A program made the translations under genes and the position numbers. Below the pieces are notes generated by a model. The model saw only the letters and a program-made list of their open reading frames with translations. It searched no databases and was not told the DNA's origin. A DNA stretch of 64,000 nt from HGM04593 sp045630965 (GTDB lineage: Bacteria; Bacteroidota; Bacteroidia; Bacteroidales; Bacteroidaceae): NCBI GenBank assembly GCA_045630965.1, contig JAZQTU010000031.1, forward strand, positions 1-64,000, given 5' to 3'. Below, piece by piece: positions 25,157 to 35,190 of the stretch (position 1 is its first letter; each line of letters starts with the position of its first letter).

Positions 25157-26818
25157 TTAGCTCAATCCTACAATCTCACCATCAACAAAATCAATATTGT
25201 TTGCTTGTGGAACTCTTGGCAAGCCCGGCATGCGGATGATATCACCGGCAATGGCAACAATCATCTCTGCACCGGCATTGAGCACAACGTCACGTATCTG
25301 GAGATTGAAATCCTTTGCTACACCATATTTCTTGGCGTCGGCACTGAATGAATACTGTGTCTTGGCAATACATACCGGGAATGATGCAAGACCATACTTC
25401 TCGGCAAGTTTTATACGATCAAGCGCAGGTTTGGCGAATGTAACCGATGCTGCACCGTAGATATTCTTTGCAACCTTCTCAATCTTTGTCTGTATGCTGT
25501 CGCCATCCTCATATGTAAACTTCAATGGAGCTGAAGGTTTCTTTTCAAGTGTATCAACCACAATCTGTGCCATTTCAACAGCACCTTCACCACCCTGAGC
25601 AAAAGCGTTGTTAATTACGAATGGCAAACCGAGTTCCTCTTCACAGTGCTGACGCAGAAGTGCCATTTCCTCATCTGTATCAGTTGCAAAACGGTTGAAC
25701 ACAACAATTACAGACTGACCGAATGAACGGAGGTTCTCAACATGACGGTCAAGGTTAGCAAGACCATTGCGCAAACCTTCCATATCCGGTTCCTTGATTT
25801 TATCCAGTTCAACACCACCGTGCATTTTCAAGCCCTGAGCTGTTGCAACGATAACTGTTGCATCCGGTTGCAAGCCACTCTTGCGGCAAAGGATATTGTA
25901 GAATTTCTCTGCACCAAGGTCAGCACCAAAGCCGGCTTCTGTAATAGTATATTCACTGTGTGCAAGAGCCATCTTGGTTGCAAGCTGTGAGTTACAGCCA
26001 TGGGCAATATTCGCGAAAGGACCACCATGTATGATAGCAGGAGTATTCTCTGTTGTCTGTACGAGGTTAGGCTGTATAGCATCCTTCAGCAACACCATGA
26101 TTGCACCGGCAACACCCAAATCCTTTACAGTAAAAGGCTCGCCATCATATGTGTATCCAAGCATGATATTCTCGATGCGACGGCGCAAGTCATCTTCGTC
26201 ACTTGCGAGACAAAGGATTGCCATAAGTTCAGATGCAGGAGTGATATCAAAACCGGCCTGCTCTACAATACCGTTTGTTGAAGGGCCGATGCCTGTAATG
26301 ATTGAGCGCAATGAACGGTCATTGACATCAAGCACACGACGCCAAAGAATTTCCTTTAGGCCAAAGCCATCTTTTGCGTGCTGATAAAGATAGTTGTCAA
26401 GCAATGCAGAAATCATGTTATGAGCCGATGTGATTGCATGGAAGTCACCGGTAAAGTGGAGATTGATTTTCTCCATTGGCAACACCTGGGCATAACCGCC
26501 ACCGGCCGCACCACCCTTCATTCCGAAACAAGGACCGAGAGAAGGCTCACGAAGAGCAACAACAGCTTTCTTGCCAATCTTGTTAAGACCAAGAGCAAGA
26601 CCTATGGAAACTGTGGTTTTGCCAATACCAGCCTTTGTTGCAGTGATGGCTGTAACCAGAATGAGTTTACCCTTCTGCTTATTGATAAGACTCAATGGTA
26701 ACTTTGCGATATACTTACCATAATGTTCCAGGTCGTTAGCGTCAATACCTATCTGCGCCGCTACGTTTTCAATGCGCTCAAGCTTGGTCTCATGAGCTAT
26801 TTGAATGTCACTCTTCAT
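25157..26818 (-). CDS. fhs: Formate--tetrahydrofolate ligase
   Basis: 553 residues from ATG 26818 (MKSDIQIAHETKLERIENVA), chosen because the alternative ATG 26848 lies too close to the promoter. The P-loop-like ATP site is ATKAGIGKTTVSIGL, with GGAAGGGYAQVLPM, VVATAQGLKMHGGV and the C-terminal IRDVVLNAGAEMIVAIAGDI motifs, all typical. The enzyme makes 10-formyl-THF from formate, ATP and THF for one-carbon metabolism. Length matches the family (about 555). Confidence 0.96.
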   Translation of the reverse strand: MKSDIQIAHETKLERIENVAAQIGIDANDLEHYGKYIAKLPLSLINKQKGKLILVTAITATKAGIGKTTVSIGLALGLNKIGKKAVVALREPSLGPCFGMKGGAAGGGYAQVLPMEKINLHFTGDFHAITSAHNMISALLDNYLYQHAKDGFGLKEILWRRVLDVNDRSLRSIITGIGPSTNGIVEQAGFDITPASELMAILCLASDEDDLRRRIENIMLGYTYDGEPFTVKDLGVAGAIMVLLKDAIQPNLVQTTENTPAIIHGGPFANIAHGCNSQLATKMALAHSEYTITEAGFGADLGAEKFYNILCRKSGLQPDATVIVATAQGLKMHGGVELDKIKEPDMEGLRNGLANLDRHVENLRSFGQSVIVVFNRFATDTDEEMALLRQHCEEELGLPFVINNAFAQGGEGAVEMAQIVVDTLEKKPSAPLKFTYEDGDSIQTKIEKVAKNIYGAASVTFAKPALDRIKLAEKYGLASFPVCIAKTQYSFSADAKKYGVAKDFNLQIRDVVLNAGAEMIVAIAGDIIRMPGLPRVPQANNIDFVDGEIVGLS

Positions 26819-26861
26819 AAGTTTATATGTTATGTTTATAGAATTCAAGGCTTATATTATG

Positions 26862-26891
26862 CGAAGATAATGAAAAAAAAGATTATACCAA
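26862..26891 (-). promoter_or_regulatory. fhs promoter (-33 TTG, -7 TATCTTCG)
   Basis: Minus-strand TATCTTCG (26862-26869) with TTG (26889-26891) 19 nt upstream. Leader of about 37 nt to ATG 26818. Confidence 0.72.
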
Positions 26892-26976
26892 ACAGATGCT
26901 AAAAATCATTGGAAAAATTAGACTCCATAATCTCAATTATTTCTCAAAAGCGGACTGGAATATCAAAAGATTTTCA

Positions 26977-26984
26977 TATTTTTG
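26977..26984 (+). promoter_or_regulatory. -7 element (TATTTTTG) for the GT2 gene
   Basis: Exact TAnnTTTG match ending 22 nt before ATG 27007. Upstream TTG is not clear. Confidence 0.5.
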
Positions 26985-27006
26985 CATATAACAGAAAGGC
27001 TGAAAG

Positions 27007-27882
27007 ATGATATCAATACTTATCCCGACCAGAGACTATGACTGCCATATGCTTGTCAAAGAGTTACACAAGCAAGGAGAAGAATTGGGAGTACCATATG
27101 AAATTCTGGTAGGAGAAGATGGATCATCACAAGAAGGTATTTCATTAAACGCAATAGCAGACTCACTTTCAAACTGCAGAAGATTAATTTCCACAAAAAA
27201 CATTGGACGCGCCGGCATCAGAAACCTGCTTGCCGAGAATGCCCGGTATGACAGCCTAATATTCATAGACAGTGATGCTATTGTTGAAAAAAGAGATTTC
27301 CTAAAGCAATACATAATCGCACTTCAGAACAACGATGTTGTCTGTGGAGGTCTTTATCACGCCGATACAATGCCAAACGACGGCTGCTCATTACGTTTCA
27401 AATACGAGAAAAATGCTGACAAATACCGCTGTGCAGAGTTACGCAACAAAACGCCATATGACAAGTTCAGCACATTCAACTTCGCTATACGCAAAGAACT
27501 GTTCAAAAGCATACTTTTTGACATAAGGATAACCCAGTACGGCCACGAAGACACTCTGTTTGGCAAAGAACTGGAAATACGCAAAGCAAAGATACTACAC
27601 ATAGACAACAAATTATTGCACAACGGTTTGGAAAGCAATCTAATTTATCTTAGTAAGGTTGAAAAATCCATAGAATCACTCATTTGCATAAAGGATATCA
27701 TAGGCACAACCCCACTGCTCAAAGCTGCTAGCAAATTAGAATCATGGCATGCAAAACAACTATACCTGCTATTTTGGAAAATATTCCGAAAAAACATGAG
27801 AAAAAATTTGACAGGTAATAACCCTTCTCTTAAGATTTTAGAACTATACAAGCTGGGATATTACTGCAACTTTTGCAAATAG
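27007..27882 (+). CDS. Glycosyltransferase family 2
   Basis: 291 residues, GT-A fold. N-terminus ISILIPTRDYDCHMLVKEL, nucleotide-binding VPYEILVGEDGSS (residues 28-40), and the DxD-type motif FIDSDAIV (about 89-96). A later acceptor-site-like GHEDTLFGKEL lies near residue 179. No transmembrane helix. The gene is alone between fhs and glnS with its own promoter; donor and acceptor cannot be assigned. Confidence 0.88.
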   Translation: MISILIPTRDYDCHMLVKELHKQGEELGVPYEILVGEDGSSQEGISLNAIADSLSNCRRLISTKNIGRAGIRNLLAENARYDSLIFIDSDAIVEKRDFLKQYIIALQNNDVVCGGLYHADTMPNDGCSLRFKYEKNADKYRCAELRNKTPYDKFSTFNFAIRKELFKSILFDIRITQYGHEDTLFGKELEIRKAKILHIDNKLLHNGLESNLIYLSKVEKSIESLICIKDIIGTTPLLKAASKLESWHAKQLYLLFWKIFRKNMRKNLTGNNPSLKILELYKLGYYCNFCK

Positions 27883-27964
27883 ATAAAGAGCCACGTTCAC
27901 ATATTTTTTTACCGGAGCAACCAATTTAGCCAAAACAAACGGACTATTTTTGAAAAAAATAGAT

Positions 27965-27972
27965 TACTTTTG
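27965..27972 (+). promoter_or_regulatory. -7 element (TACTTTTG) for glnS
   Basis: Exact TAnnTTTG match, 70 nt upstream of ATG 28043. It lies inside the longer reading frame that begins at 27950, which argues for the internal start. Confidence 0.5.
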
Positions 27973-28042
27973 TGGGTTAGTTGTACAGTCATTTGACCAC
28001 ACAACAGCCAAATACGTAAAAAAAACAAAACTTCATATAACG

Positions 28043-29785
28043 ATGACCGCAACAAACGAAACAGAAAAAAGCGAAAAAAAGAGCATCAGCTTTATTGAAC
28101 AGATTATTGTAAATGACCTTGAGAAAGGCAAGAACGGATCAAAGGTACAGACCCGTTTTCCGCCCGAGCCCAACGGTTATCTTCATATAGGTCATGCAAA
28201 AGCCATATGTATGGACTTTGGCATGGCACAAAAGTATAACGGAATATGCAACCTCCGTTTCGACGACACAAATCCCACAAAAGAGGATGTTGAGTACGTT
28301 GATGCAATCATGGAAGATATCAAATGGTTAGGCTTTGATTGGGCTAATGTATATTATGCGTCGGACTATTTTGACCAGTTGTGGGATTTTGCTATCAGAC
28401 TGATCAAGGAGGGCAAAGCATACATCGACGAACAGACCGCCGAGCAGATTGCAGAACAGAAAGGTACACCTACACAACCAGGAACAGACAGTCCCTACCG
28501 CAATCGTCCAATAGAAGAAAGCCTTGAACTGTTCCAGAAGATGAACACAGGCGAGATTGAGGAGGGCAAGATGGTTCTCCGTGCCAAGATTGACATGGCA
28601 AACCCCAACATGCACTTCCGCGACCCAATCATATACCGTGTAGTAAAAGCGGCACACCACCGTACAGGTGAGAAATGGAAAGCATATCCGATGTATGACT
28701 TTGCACATGGACAGAGCGACTACTTCGAAGGTGTTACACACTCTTTATGTACATTGGAATTTGTTCCACACCGCCCATTATACGATCTTTTTGTTGACTG
28801 GGTGAAAGAAGGTAAAGACCTTGACGACAACCGTCCTCGCCAGTACGAATTCAACAAGCTCAACCTGAATTACACACTTATGAGCAAACGCAACCTGCTC
28901 ATACTCGTCAAGGAAGGACTTGTAAACGGTTGGGACGACCCACGCATGCCGACACTTTGCGGATTCCGTCGTCGTGGTTATTCTCCGGAATCTATCAGAA
29001 ACTTCGTTGACAAGATAGGTTACACCACATACGATGCACTTAACGACTTCGCGTTGCTTGAAAGTGCAGTACGCGAAGACCTCAACAGCCGTGCAACACG
29101 TGTATCTGCAGTCATTAACCCTGTCAAACTTGTCATCACAAACTACCCTGAAGACAAAGTCGAGGAGTTGACAGCCATAAACAACCCCGAAAGACCGGAA
29201 GACGGCACACACACTATCGAGTTCAGCCGCGAACTATGGATTGAGCGAGATGACTTCATGGAGGATGCGCCAAAGAACTACTTCCGATTGACACCGGGAC
29301 GCGAAGTGCGCCTGAAGAATGCCTACATTGTTCTTTGCACAGGCTGCAACAAGGACGAAAACGGCAATGTGACAGAGGTTCTTTGCGAATACATACCACA
29401 GACAAAGACTGGCGAAGCCGAAGCTAACCGTAAGGTAAAGAGTACAATCCACTGGGTAAGCTGCAACCATTGCCTCAAGGCTGAAGTACGCCTGTATGAC
29501 CGCTTATGGAGCGCAGAAAACCCACGTGACGAAATGGCGGCAATACGCGAAGCTAAGGATTGTGATGCATTGACAGCAATGAAGGAGATGATTAACCCGG
29601 ATTCATTGAAGATACTGGACAACTGCTACGTTGAAAAATTCCTTGCCAATGGCAAGCCGCTCGACTACCTGCAGTTCCAAAGAATCGGTTATTTCAACAT
29701 TGACCCGGATTCAACTCCCGACAATCTTATATTCAACCGTACCGTGTCACTTAAAGACACATGGAACAAGTTGAAAAGCAAGTAA
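28043..29785 (+). CDS. glnS: Glutaminyl-tRNA synthetase
   Basis: 580 residues from ATG 28043; the frame is open to 27950, but that region holds the promoter and has no conserved residues. HIGH motif is PNGYLHIGHAKAI (about 36-48), KMSKS-like is LMSKRNLLILV, with RFDDTNPTKE and FDWANVYYASDYF typical of GlnRS. Direct glutaminylation by GlnRS is the known route for tRNA-Gln in Bacteroidetes. It is followed 19 nt later by a TPR gene. Confidence 0.96.
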   Translation: MTATNETEKSEKKSISFIEQIIVNDLEKGKNGSKVQTRFPPEPNGYLHIGHAKAICMDFGMAQKYNGICNLRFDDTNPTKEDVEYVDAIMEDIKWLGFDWANVYYASDYFDQLWDFAIRLIKEGKAYIDEQTAEQIAEQKGTPTQPGTDSPYRNRPIEESLELFQKMNTGEIEEGKMVLRAKIDMANPNMHFRDPIIYRVVKAAHHRTGEKWKAYPMYDFAHGQSDYFEGVTHSLCTLEFVPHRPLYDLFVDWVKEGKDLDDNRPRQYEFNKLNLNYTLMSKRNLLILVKEGLVNGWDDPRMPTLCGFRRRGYSPESIRNFVDKIGYTTYDALNDFALLESAVREDLNSRATRVSAVINPVKLVITNYPEDKVEELTAINNPERPEDGTHTIEFSRELWIERDDFMEDAPKNYFRLTPGREVRLKNAYIVLCTGCNKDENGNVTEVLCEYIPQTKTGEAEANRKVKSTIHWVSCNHCLKAEVRLYDRLWSAENPRDEMAAIREAKDCDALTAMKEMINPDSLKILDNCYVEKFLANGKPLDYLQFQRIGYFNIDPDSTPDNLIFNRTVSLKDTWNKLKSK

Positions 29786-29804
29786 GCCTTAAAAGCGAAA
29801 TTGA

Positions 29805-31211
29805 ATGAATTACGACAAGGGATTTTTTGATTCGCCCGAATTTCGTGACACACTTAAGAAATACGAACAGGCGAACAGACTTAATACAACACCCTACTTT
29901 GGGGTCGATGAACTCATCGACCTCTTTTCGTATTTCATTTATATTGATAATCAGGAAGAGGCTACTGCAATATCCTCCATTACAAAGCGTATGCATCCTG
30001 ATTCACAGGAGTGTACAAAGATGGAGATAAGACTTTTGCTATGCCAAGGAGAGGCCGAAAAGGCACTGATGCAATTCTCATCCTTAAAATTCACACATGA
30101 GAATGACAGCAAGTTGCTTAAAGCTGAAATATACGTAGCTTTGAAGGAGTTCAAGCACGCAAGGGACATAGCACTTGAAATACTGAAAGACAACCCGGAT
30201 GACAACGCATACGAAGCACTCGAGATTCTTCTGGACTGCGGATTTGCCCATGAAGCAATCTTCATATGCGAGAAGTTATTGCAGGTTTCGCCAAAAAAAA
30301 GAAGTTTGCATGAGGTAAAGGCTGAATGCCTTATTGAAATGCAACGCATAGACGAAGCAATAGCCATATATAACAAATTGCTCGACGAGGAACCGTACAA
30401 CACCTTCTACTGGGAACAACTCGGACATATATATTATATGGTAAAAAGGTATGGAAAGGCGCTGGAATGTTTTGAGTACGAAAGTACCATCAACGAAAAC
30501 ATCGAGTATGCCAGAATGATGCAGGGATACAGTTACCACCATGTCCGTGATTTCTCACATGCAAGGGAAATTTTCCAATGGTTCAGCAACAAATACCCTG
30601 AATCGGTAATACCATTGTTCTACATTGCATTATCATATTACCACGAAGGCAAAAAGGATGTTGCCAAAGAAATATTCAACGACATAATTGCCATCGCACA
30701 GGAAGGTACAATAGAGATAATGCTTGCAAGAGTGAACAAAGCCATGATACTTGATGAGACCGGAGAAACCGGACGCGCCGACGAGGCCATGGCTATGGCA
30801 ATACTCATGCATCCCGAAAACATGAAACAGCTTATCCTAAGAGGAAAGCACCTGTACGAATTACGTGATAAGGAAAACCTCACGTTTGACGACATGAACC
30901 TGCTTGAAGCAAAAGAATGGACACAAAACGAAGAACTTTTCATTTTGGGCAAGCACCTGGTTGAGCACAATCACTTCACAATTGCAAAGAGAGTTTTCCG
31001 ATATATTAGAGCGTTCACACAGGACACTTCGGACATTGATGCATATATTGCATATATTTTATGGAAGACGGGAGAAAAGGAGAATATGGAACCACCAGTT
31101 GAAAATGCACTAGAAGGCAAATCATGCATACTTTTTGAACTTTTCGACATCCCATACAATAGCAACATCATGGTTAAGGAGTTTATTGCAAAAATAACAG
31201 AAAAGAGATGA
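29805..31211 (+). CDS. Tetratricopeptide-repeat protein
   Basis: 468 residues made of TPR-like helix pairs: NPDDNAYEALEILLDCGF, QRIDEAIAIYNKLLDEEPYNTFYWEQLGHIYYMVKRYGKALECFEYE (split) and IPLFYIALSYYHEGKKDVAKEIF, among others. No signal peptide or membrane segment, so probably cytoplasmic. TPR proteins mediate protein-protein contacts; partners unknown. It follows glnS by 19 nt and could share its transcript. It ends in a long terminator hairpin. Confidence 0.8.
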   Translation: MNYDKGFFDSPEFRDTLKKYEQANRLNTTPYFGVDELIDLFSYFIYIDNQEEATAISSITKRMHPDSQECTKMEIRLLLCQGEAEKALMQFSSLKFTHENDSKLLKAEIYVALKEFKHARDIALEILKDNPDDNAYEALEILLDCGFAHEAIFICEKLLQVSPKKRSLHEVKAECLIEMQRIDEAIAIYNKLLDEEPYNTFYWEQLGHIYYMVKRYGKALECFEYESTINENIEYARMMQGYSYHHVRDFSHAREIFQWFSNKYPESVIPLFYIALSYYHEGKKDVAKEIFNDIIAIAQEGTIEIMLARVNKAMILDETGETGRADEAMAMAILMHPENMKQLILRGKHLYELRDKENLTFDDMNLLEAKEWTQNEELFILGKHLVEHNHFTIAKRVFRYIRAFTQDTSDIDAYIAYILWKTGEKENMEPPVENALEGKSCILFELFDIPYNSNIMVKEFIAKITEKR

Positions 31212-31240
31212 GCAAATTGCTCATCTCTTTTCTGTTATTT
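31192..31240. terminator. Bidirectional terminator, 24-bp perfect stem
   Basis: A 49-nt palindrome with one unpaired central base, spanning the stop codon of the TPR gene (31209-31211) and the stop of the convergent manC (31235-31237). Both ends read into T-rich sequence. Confidence 0.85.
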
Positions 31241-32296
31241 GATATCTGTAAAGTCCTTTATTCTGTTCTCTTCACTCATTTTGCACACAAGCAGGTTCCC
31301 ATTGTTTTCTGCGACGATGCAATCATCTACTCCGATGACCATTACCTTCTTCAGGCTACGTGTATCGACAACACAATTACTGGATTCAGCCAAAGTTATA
31401 TTAGGGCCTATCGTCACATTATTGTTGACATCTTTAGGGAGATTGCTATATAGAGAGAACCATGTTCCCAAATCGCTCCAACCGAAATTGGCAGGGAATA
31501 CAAATATCTCTTCGGCGCGCTCCATTATTGCATAATCCACAGAGATATTACGACACTCCGGGAATTTTTCATTTACACGTTCCTGCTCTTCCGAAGTGAA
31601 ATAATAAGGAGTCAAAGATTCAAATACCGCAGCCATGGGAGACTGATAGACACGGAATGCATTTACAATTGTAGACACATTCCATATGAAAATACCTGAA
31701 TTCCAATAGAAATTATTCTTTGCGATATAAGCCTTAGCTATATCGAGAGAGGGCTTTTCCTTGAATGAATCAACACGGAAAATCTCTTTATTGGAAAGGC
31801 TTGCATTACCAAGAACAGCCTCAATATAGCCATATCCTGTTTCCGGGCGTGTCGGTTTGAGACCAATTGTAAGTATCGCATCTGAATTCCTGACAAAATC
31901 CAAAGATGATTTTATAACGCGACGGAATTCTTCAACATCAGCAATGAAATGATCGCTTGGAGCAACAACCATATTAGCATTAGGATCAAGTTTTTTGATC
32001 TTCCATGCCGCATACGCAATACAGGGAGCTGTACTGCGTCGGCAAGGCTCCTTTAATATATGATCCTCTGGAATCATTGGAAGATGTTCCATTACCATTG
32101 GAGCATACTTCTCAGTTGTCAACACCCAGACATTTTCGCGTGGACAAAGACCTGAGAAACGGTCATATGTCAGTTGCAAGAGAGACTTACCGCATCCAAG
32201 GACATCGATAAATTGTTTAGGGATATCGGCGGTACTCATAGGCCAGAAACGGCTACCGATTCCGCCTGCCATTATTACAATATGATTAGAGGACAT
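31235..32296 (-). CDS. manC: Mannose-1-phosphate guanylyltransferase
   Basis: 353 residues. N-terminal nucleotidyltransferase signature MAGGIGSRFWPMSTADIPKQF (in parts), then VVAPSDHFI and GYGYIE, and a beta-helix C-terminal tail (NVTIGPNITLAESSNCVVDT, in parts). It makes GDP-mannose, donor for GDP-fucose and mannosylated surface glycans. Shorter than the bifunctional ManC/AlgA (about 470), so the isomerase domain is absent. It converges on the TPR gene; no partner gene adjoins it. Confidence 0.92.
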   Translation of the reverse strand: MSSNHIVIMAGGIGSRFWPMSTADIPKQFIDVLGCGKSLLQLTYDRFSGLCPRENVWVLTTEKYAPMVMEHLPMIPEDHILKEPCRRSTAPCIAYAAWKIKKLDPNANMVVAPSDHFIADVEEFRRVIKSSLDFVRNSDAILTIGLKPTRPETGYGYIEAVLGNASLSNKEIFRVDSFKEKPSLDIAKAYIAKNNFYWNSGIFIWNVSTIVNAFRVYQSPMAAVFESLTPYYFTSEEQERVNEKFPECRNISVDYAIMERAEEIFVFPANFGWSDLGTWFSLYSNLPKDVNNNVTIGPNITLAESSNCVVDTRSLKKVMVIGVDDCIVAENNGNLLVCKMSEENRIKDFTDIK

Positions 32297-32339
32297 ATTC
32301 TATCTTTACATCAACTTGTTTTACAATTCACAGTTTCTG

Positions 32340-32347
32340 CAAATATA
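32340..32347 (-). promoter_or_regulatory. -7 element (TATATTTG) for manC
   Basis: Exact TAnnTTTG match on the minus strand, 43 nt before the manC ATG. Confidence 0.5.
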
Positions 32348-32558
32348 GCACAAACGAGCAAAATAATATCAAGCCTGCTTGAATATTTTACAGCGAGTGC
32401 TGTCTATATTCGAGTTTATCTCAAATTTAGTAACAAAGCAAGTTCCTTACAAAGTTGGATTACACTATTTTATTCAATCAAATATTCCATTTTCCTAGGC
32501 TTTGTTGCAAAAATCGCAAAAATCAGTTCAAAAAAGAAGGACTTACAAACAATTCAGC

Positions 32559-32566
32559 TATATTTG
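32559..32566 (+). promoter_or_regulatory. -7 element (TATATTTG) for the WecA-like gene
   Basis: Exact TAnnTTTG match, 57 nt upstream of ATG 32624. Confidence 0.5.
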
Positions 32567-32623
32567 TGTTTGTTATATAAAATTTGATAATTTGTTGCAT
32601 AAGCAAAACAAAGTATATTCAAC

Positions 32624-33790
32624 ATGTTAAGTTTTTACAAGATTCTGATACCGGCACTATTAGCATTTATAGGAACTCTTTGGATACACCCGAAAGTTCT
32701 CAAAATTGCCATAATGAAAAATATTGTCGACAATCCCAATGCCAGAAAACTGCAAAGACACCCGGTCCCTGTAATGGGAGGAGTTGCTGTATTCTTTGGA
32801 ATAATAATAGGACTATGCAGTTCACAGACCATGTTCAGCAGTTCCAACGCTTTCATGCTCATGGCTGCAATGCTTGTAATGCTGTACATAGGAACAATGG
32901 ATGACATAATGGGACTAACCCCCACTATACGTTTTATAATTGAAATACTTATCGTCTGTTGGCTAATGCATGTTAACCAGGCCTCTATTAACTGTTTTTG
33001 GGGACTGTGGGGAGTTGGAGCAATTCCAACATGGATTTCGTATCCACTAACAATCTTTGCATGTGTAGGAATTATAAACGCCATTAACCTGATTGACGGT
33101 GTCAACGGGCTTTCATCAGGATATTGCTTTATGGCATCTGTACTTTTTGCCATAATGTTCTACAATTCAGGTAACTATGTGATGATGACTATTGCGATAT
33201 CAGCCGCTGGCGCTATTGTCCCCTTCTTTATCCACAATGTCTTTGGACATGACACAAGAATGTTCATTGGCGATGGAGGAACACTTGTTGTCGGCACTAT
33301 GATGTCAACGTTCGTCATAAGCATATTACATAAGGGCTCATTGTGCGGTCAGTTCATTCTGGACGGAATTGGACTTATTCCTTTTACATTGGCTGTGCTT
33401 TCAATCCCCGTATTCGACACACTGCGCGTAATGTCTTCGCGCATACTGCGAGGCACATCACCCTTCTACTCTGACAAAACACACCTGCACCACATGTTCA
33501 TTGATTTGGGATACTCACATACAGGTACAACCATAAGTATTCTCACATTGAACTTCATTGTTGTAGCCGCATGGTTCATATCATACAAATTGGGAGCATC
33601 TGTTGACATACAGCTTTATATTGTCCTCTTGCTTAGCATTCTCTTTACATTCTGCCTATACCGTTATGCAACAAGAGACTCAAACAGTAACTGTAAAGGG
33701 GTTGCGTTTCTCCGTTACATCGGAAAGTTTATCAATCTTGAGAAAAAGGGAGTTTGGAAAACAATCCAGAATATAGTTGACAAATTCTAA
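32624..33790 (+). CDS. WecA/MraY-like polyprenyl-phosphate sugar-1-phosphate transferase
   Basis: 388 residues, multi-spanning membrane protein of glycosyltransferase family 4 (about 10-11 helices). Diagnostic loops are YIGTMDDIMGL (Mg2+-binding aspartates, about residues 88-98), NAINLIDGVNGLSSGYC (about 148-164) and MFIGDGGTLVVG, with a C-terminal basic DKTHLHHMFIDLG resembling the WecA/TagO H-rich motif. It loads the first sugar phosphate (often GlcNAc-1-P) onto undecaprenyl phosphate. Family is firm; whether it serves O-antigen, capsule or wall is open. It ends in a strong terminator. Confidence 0.9.
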   Translation: MLSFYKILIPALLAFIGTLWIHPKVLKIAIMKNIVDNPNARKLQRHPVPVMGGVAVFFGIIIGLCSSQTMFSSSNAFMLMAAMLVMLYIGTMDDIMGLTPTIRFIIEILIVCWLMHVNQASINCFWGLWGVGAIPTWISYPLTIFACVGIINAINLIDGVNGLSSGYCFMASVLFAIMFYNSGNYVMMTIAISAAGAIVPFFIHNVFGHDTRMFIGDGGTLVVGTMMSTFVISILHKGSLCGQFILDGIGLIPFTLAVLSIPVFDTLRVMSSRILRGTSPFYSDKTHLHHMFIDLGYSHTGTTISILTLNFIVVAAWFISYKLGASVDIQLYIVLLLSILFTFCLYRYATRDSNSNCKGVAFLRYIGKFINLEKKGVWKTIQNIVDKF

Positions 33791-33795
33791 TAATG

Positions 33796-33854
33796 ATAAT
33801 GGATATAAGAGAGCAGGAGCACCACAAGTACTCCTGCTCTCTTATATCCATTAT
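33796..33854. terminator. Bidirectional terminator, 24-bp perfect stem
   Basis: ATAATGGATATAAGAGAGCAGGAG and its exact complement around an 11-nt loop. It begins 5 nt after the WecA-like stop and overlaps the stop of the convergent DUF5103 gene. Confidence 0.85.
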
Positions 33855-35098
33855 TCGAAATTACTCCCGACAGTCAAAAAACCGATAAGTTTATCATACC
33901 GTCCACCAAACTCCCTATGATATATATATATCAGGTACTCATTTTCAGTATTATAGAAATTGCCCTCCGTTGACTCTAGTGAGGCTTTGACTGTGCCATG
34001 AGGCAACCACGCATAATGATAGTTATAAACTCCTAACTTCAACAGGCGCGAAGTAAAATAGTAGCCTTCCGAAGCATCGTATACCAAGCGGTCCTTCTCA
34101 TTTAGAGAACCATTACCGAAATCACCGATGAGATAATAGTCTCCACCAGCACGCGGCGGCATGCTTATGGCAAAATGAACATGTACATAATCGGCCTCTA
34201 TTGGCAAGCCACGCCCTTCAATGGTATTCACGAAACTGCGTCCATTTTCATCTACCGTATTGGAATAAGAATATCTGGGTTTGTCGACATACAGCAAAGC
34301 ATGATACGCACTGTCATGATATATGACATCCTCAACATTCATTCCAGGAGAGTTCGGGTCGGTCAACTCAAAGCGGCGATATTCATTTCCTGCATCAAAA
34401 ATAAGTTTAGCGTTATGTACATATTCCACTTCTGTTCCATTAATGTATGTCGGTTCTATCCCTGACACCATATTGTCACGACGACGGTTCTGAAATACAA
34501 CCGGAACAAGTTCTGTTGCAGGGGATATGACATTGCTACGGCTGTGGTTCACAACAAAAGAGAGTTGCTGTTCACCACCATTGAATGAGTTATCTGTATC
34601 ACCGGTCAACTTCGCCTTTATTGAAGCCAATCTTTCCACAACAGAGAATTCGTACGTCACAACAGGCTGTTCACTATCAGAATCGTCATCAATTATATCT
34701 ACACGATAGTTTCCGGAGACCTTCAGATCCAAATTCTCATTAGGGATATCAAATGAATAATGTGTATACAGCAGCGTTGTATTATGCGAATTCTCCCATT
34801 CTTCTATCACGAATTCATTAAACCCCTCAATATAGTCTATCTCAAGAAGTTCCGAAGGAGAGCCGTCAGCATTGCAATGCGTCACACGGCACACATAACG
34901 GTGATAAGTATGCGACATTTCATCGAATGAAAAATGTATAACATCATCACCGCCAAGTTCCATAACCGCAGGCGCCTCCCAATCGTCATTGAGCATCATA
35001 CGAGGTGTACGCACAGACTGTTGATGAGAGACGGCAAATTGCGCCTTGCCAACAATACTTGAAAACAGAAGCAATATTATGACGGTATATTTATACAT
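33851..35098 (-). CDS. DUF5103 domain secreted protein
   Basis: 415 residues from ATG 35098, where a signal peptide begins (MYKYTVIILLLFSSIVGKAQ, cleavage near residue 20); the longer frame to 35218 lacks a signal and runs through the promoter. The rest is beta-rich, with motifs typical of DUF5103 (a Bacteroidota-wide secreted family): VRTPRMMLNDDW, PAVMELGGDDVIHFSFDEMSH (split), and a C-terminal FGNGSLNEKDRLVYD. Function of the family is not established. It is divergent from the DUF1460 gene and shares a 92-nt control region with it. Confidence 0.85.
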   Translation of the reverse strand: MYKYTVIILLLFSSIVGKAQFAVSHQQSVRTPRMMLNDDWEAPAVMELGGDDVIHFSFDEMSHTYHRYVCRVTHCNADGSPSELLEIDYIEGFNEFVIEEWENSHNTTLLYTHYSFDIPNENLDLKVSGNYRVDIIDDDSDSEQPVVTYEFSVVERLASIKAKLTGDTDNSFNGGEQQLSFVVNHSRSNVISPATELVPVVFQNRRRDNMVSGIEPTYINGTEVEYVHNAKLIFDAGNEYRRFELTDPNSPGMNVEDVIYHDSAYHALLYVDKPRYSYSNTVDENGRSFVNTIEGRGLPIEADYVHVHFAISMPPRAGGDYYLIGDFGNGSLNEKDRLVYDASEGYYFTSRLLKLGVYNYHYAWLPHGTVKASLESTEGNFYNTENEYLIYIYHREFGGRYDKLIGFLTVGSNFE

Positions 35099-35135
35099 CT
35101 TTGACTTTTTAGATATAATCAACACATATTGGATG

Positions 35136-35143
35136 CGAAGATA
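35136..35143 (-). promoter_or_regulatory. -7 element (TATCTTCG) for the DUF5103 gene
   Basis: Minus-strand TATCTTCG, 37 nt before ATG 35098. Confidence 0.55.
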
Positions 35144-35166
35144 GTCAATTAAAAACAATAAATGCT

Positions 35167-35174
35167 TATCTTTA
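35167..35174 (+). promoter_or_regulatory. Possible -7 element (TATCTTTA) for the DUF1460 gene
   Basis: One mismatch from TAnnTTTG, 16 nt before ATG 35191. A very short leader would result. Confidence 0.35.
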
Positions 35175-35190
35175 CATAAATTATAAAAGG

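Larger units (their letters stand above)
32297..32623. other. Divergent intergenic region between manC and the WecA-like gene
   Basis: About 330 nt. It holds a minus-strand TATATTTG (32340-32347) for manC and a plus-strand TATATTTG (32559-32566) for the next gene. The middle section is AT-rich and shows no ORF, repeat or recognised RNA. Confidence 0.5.
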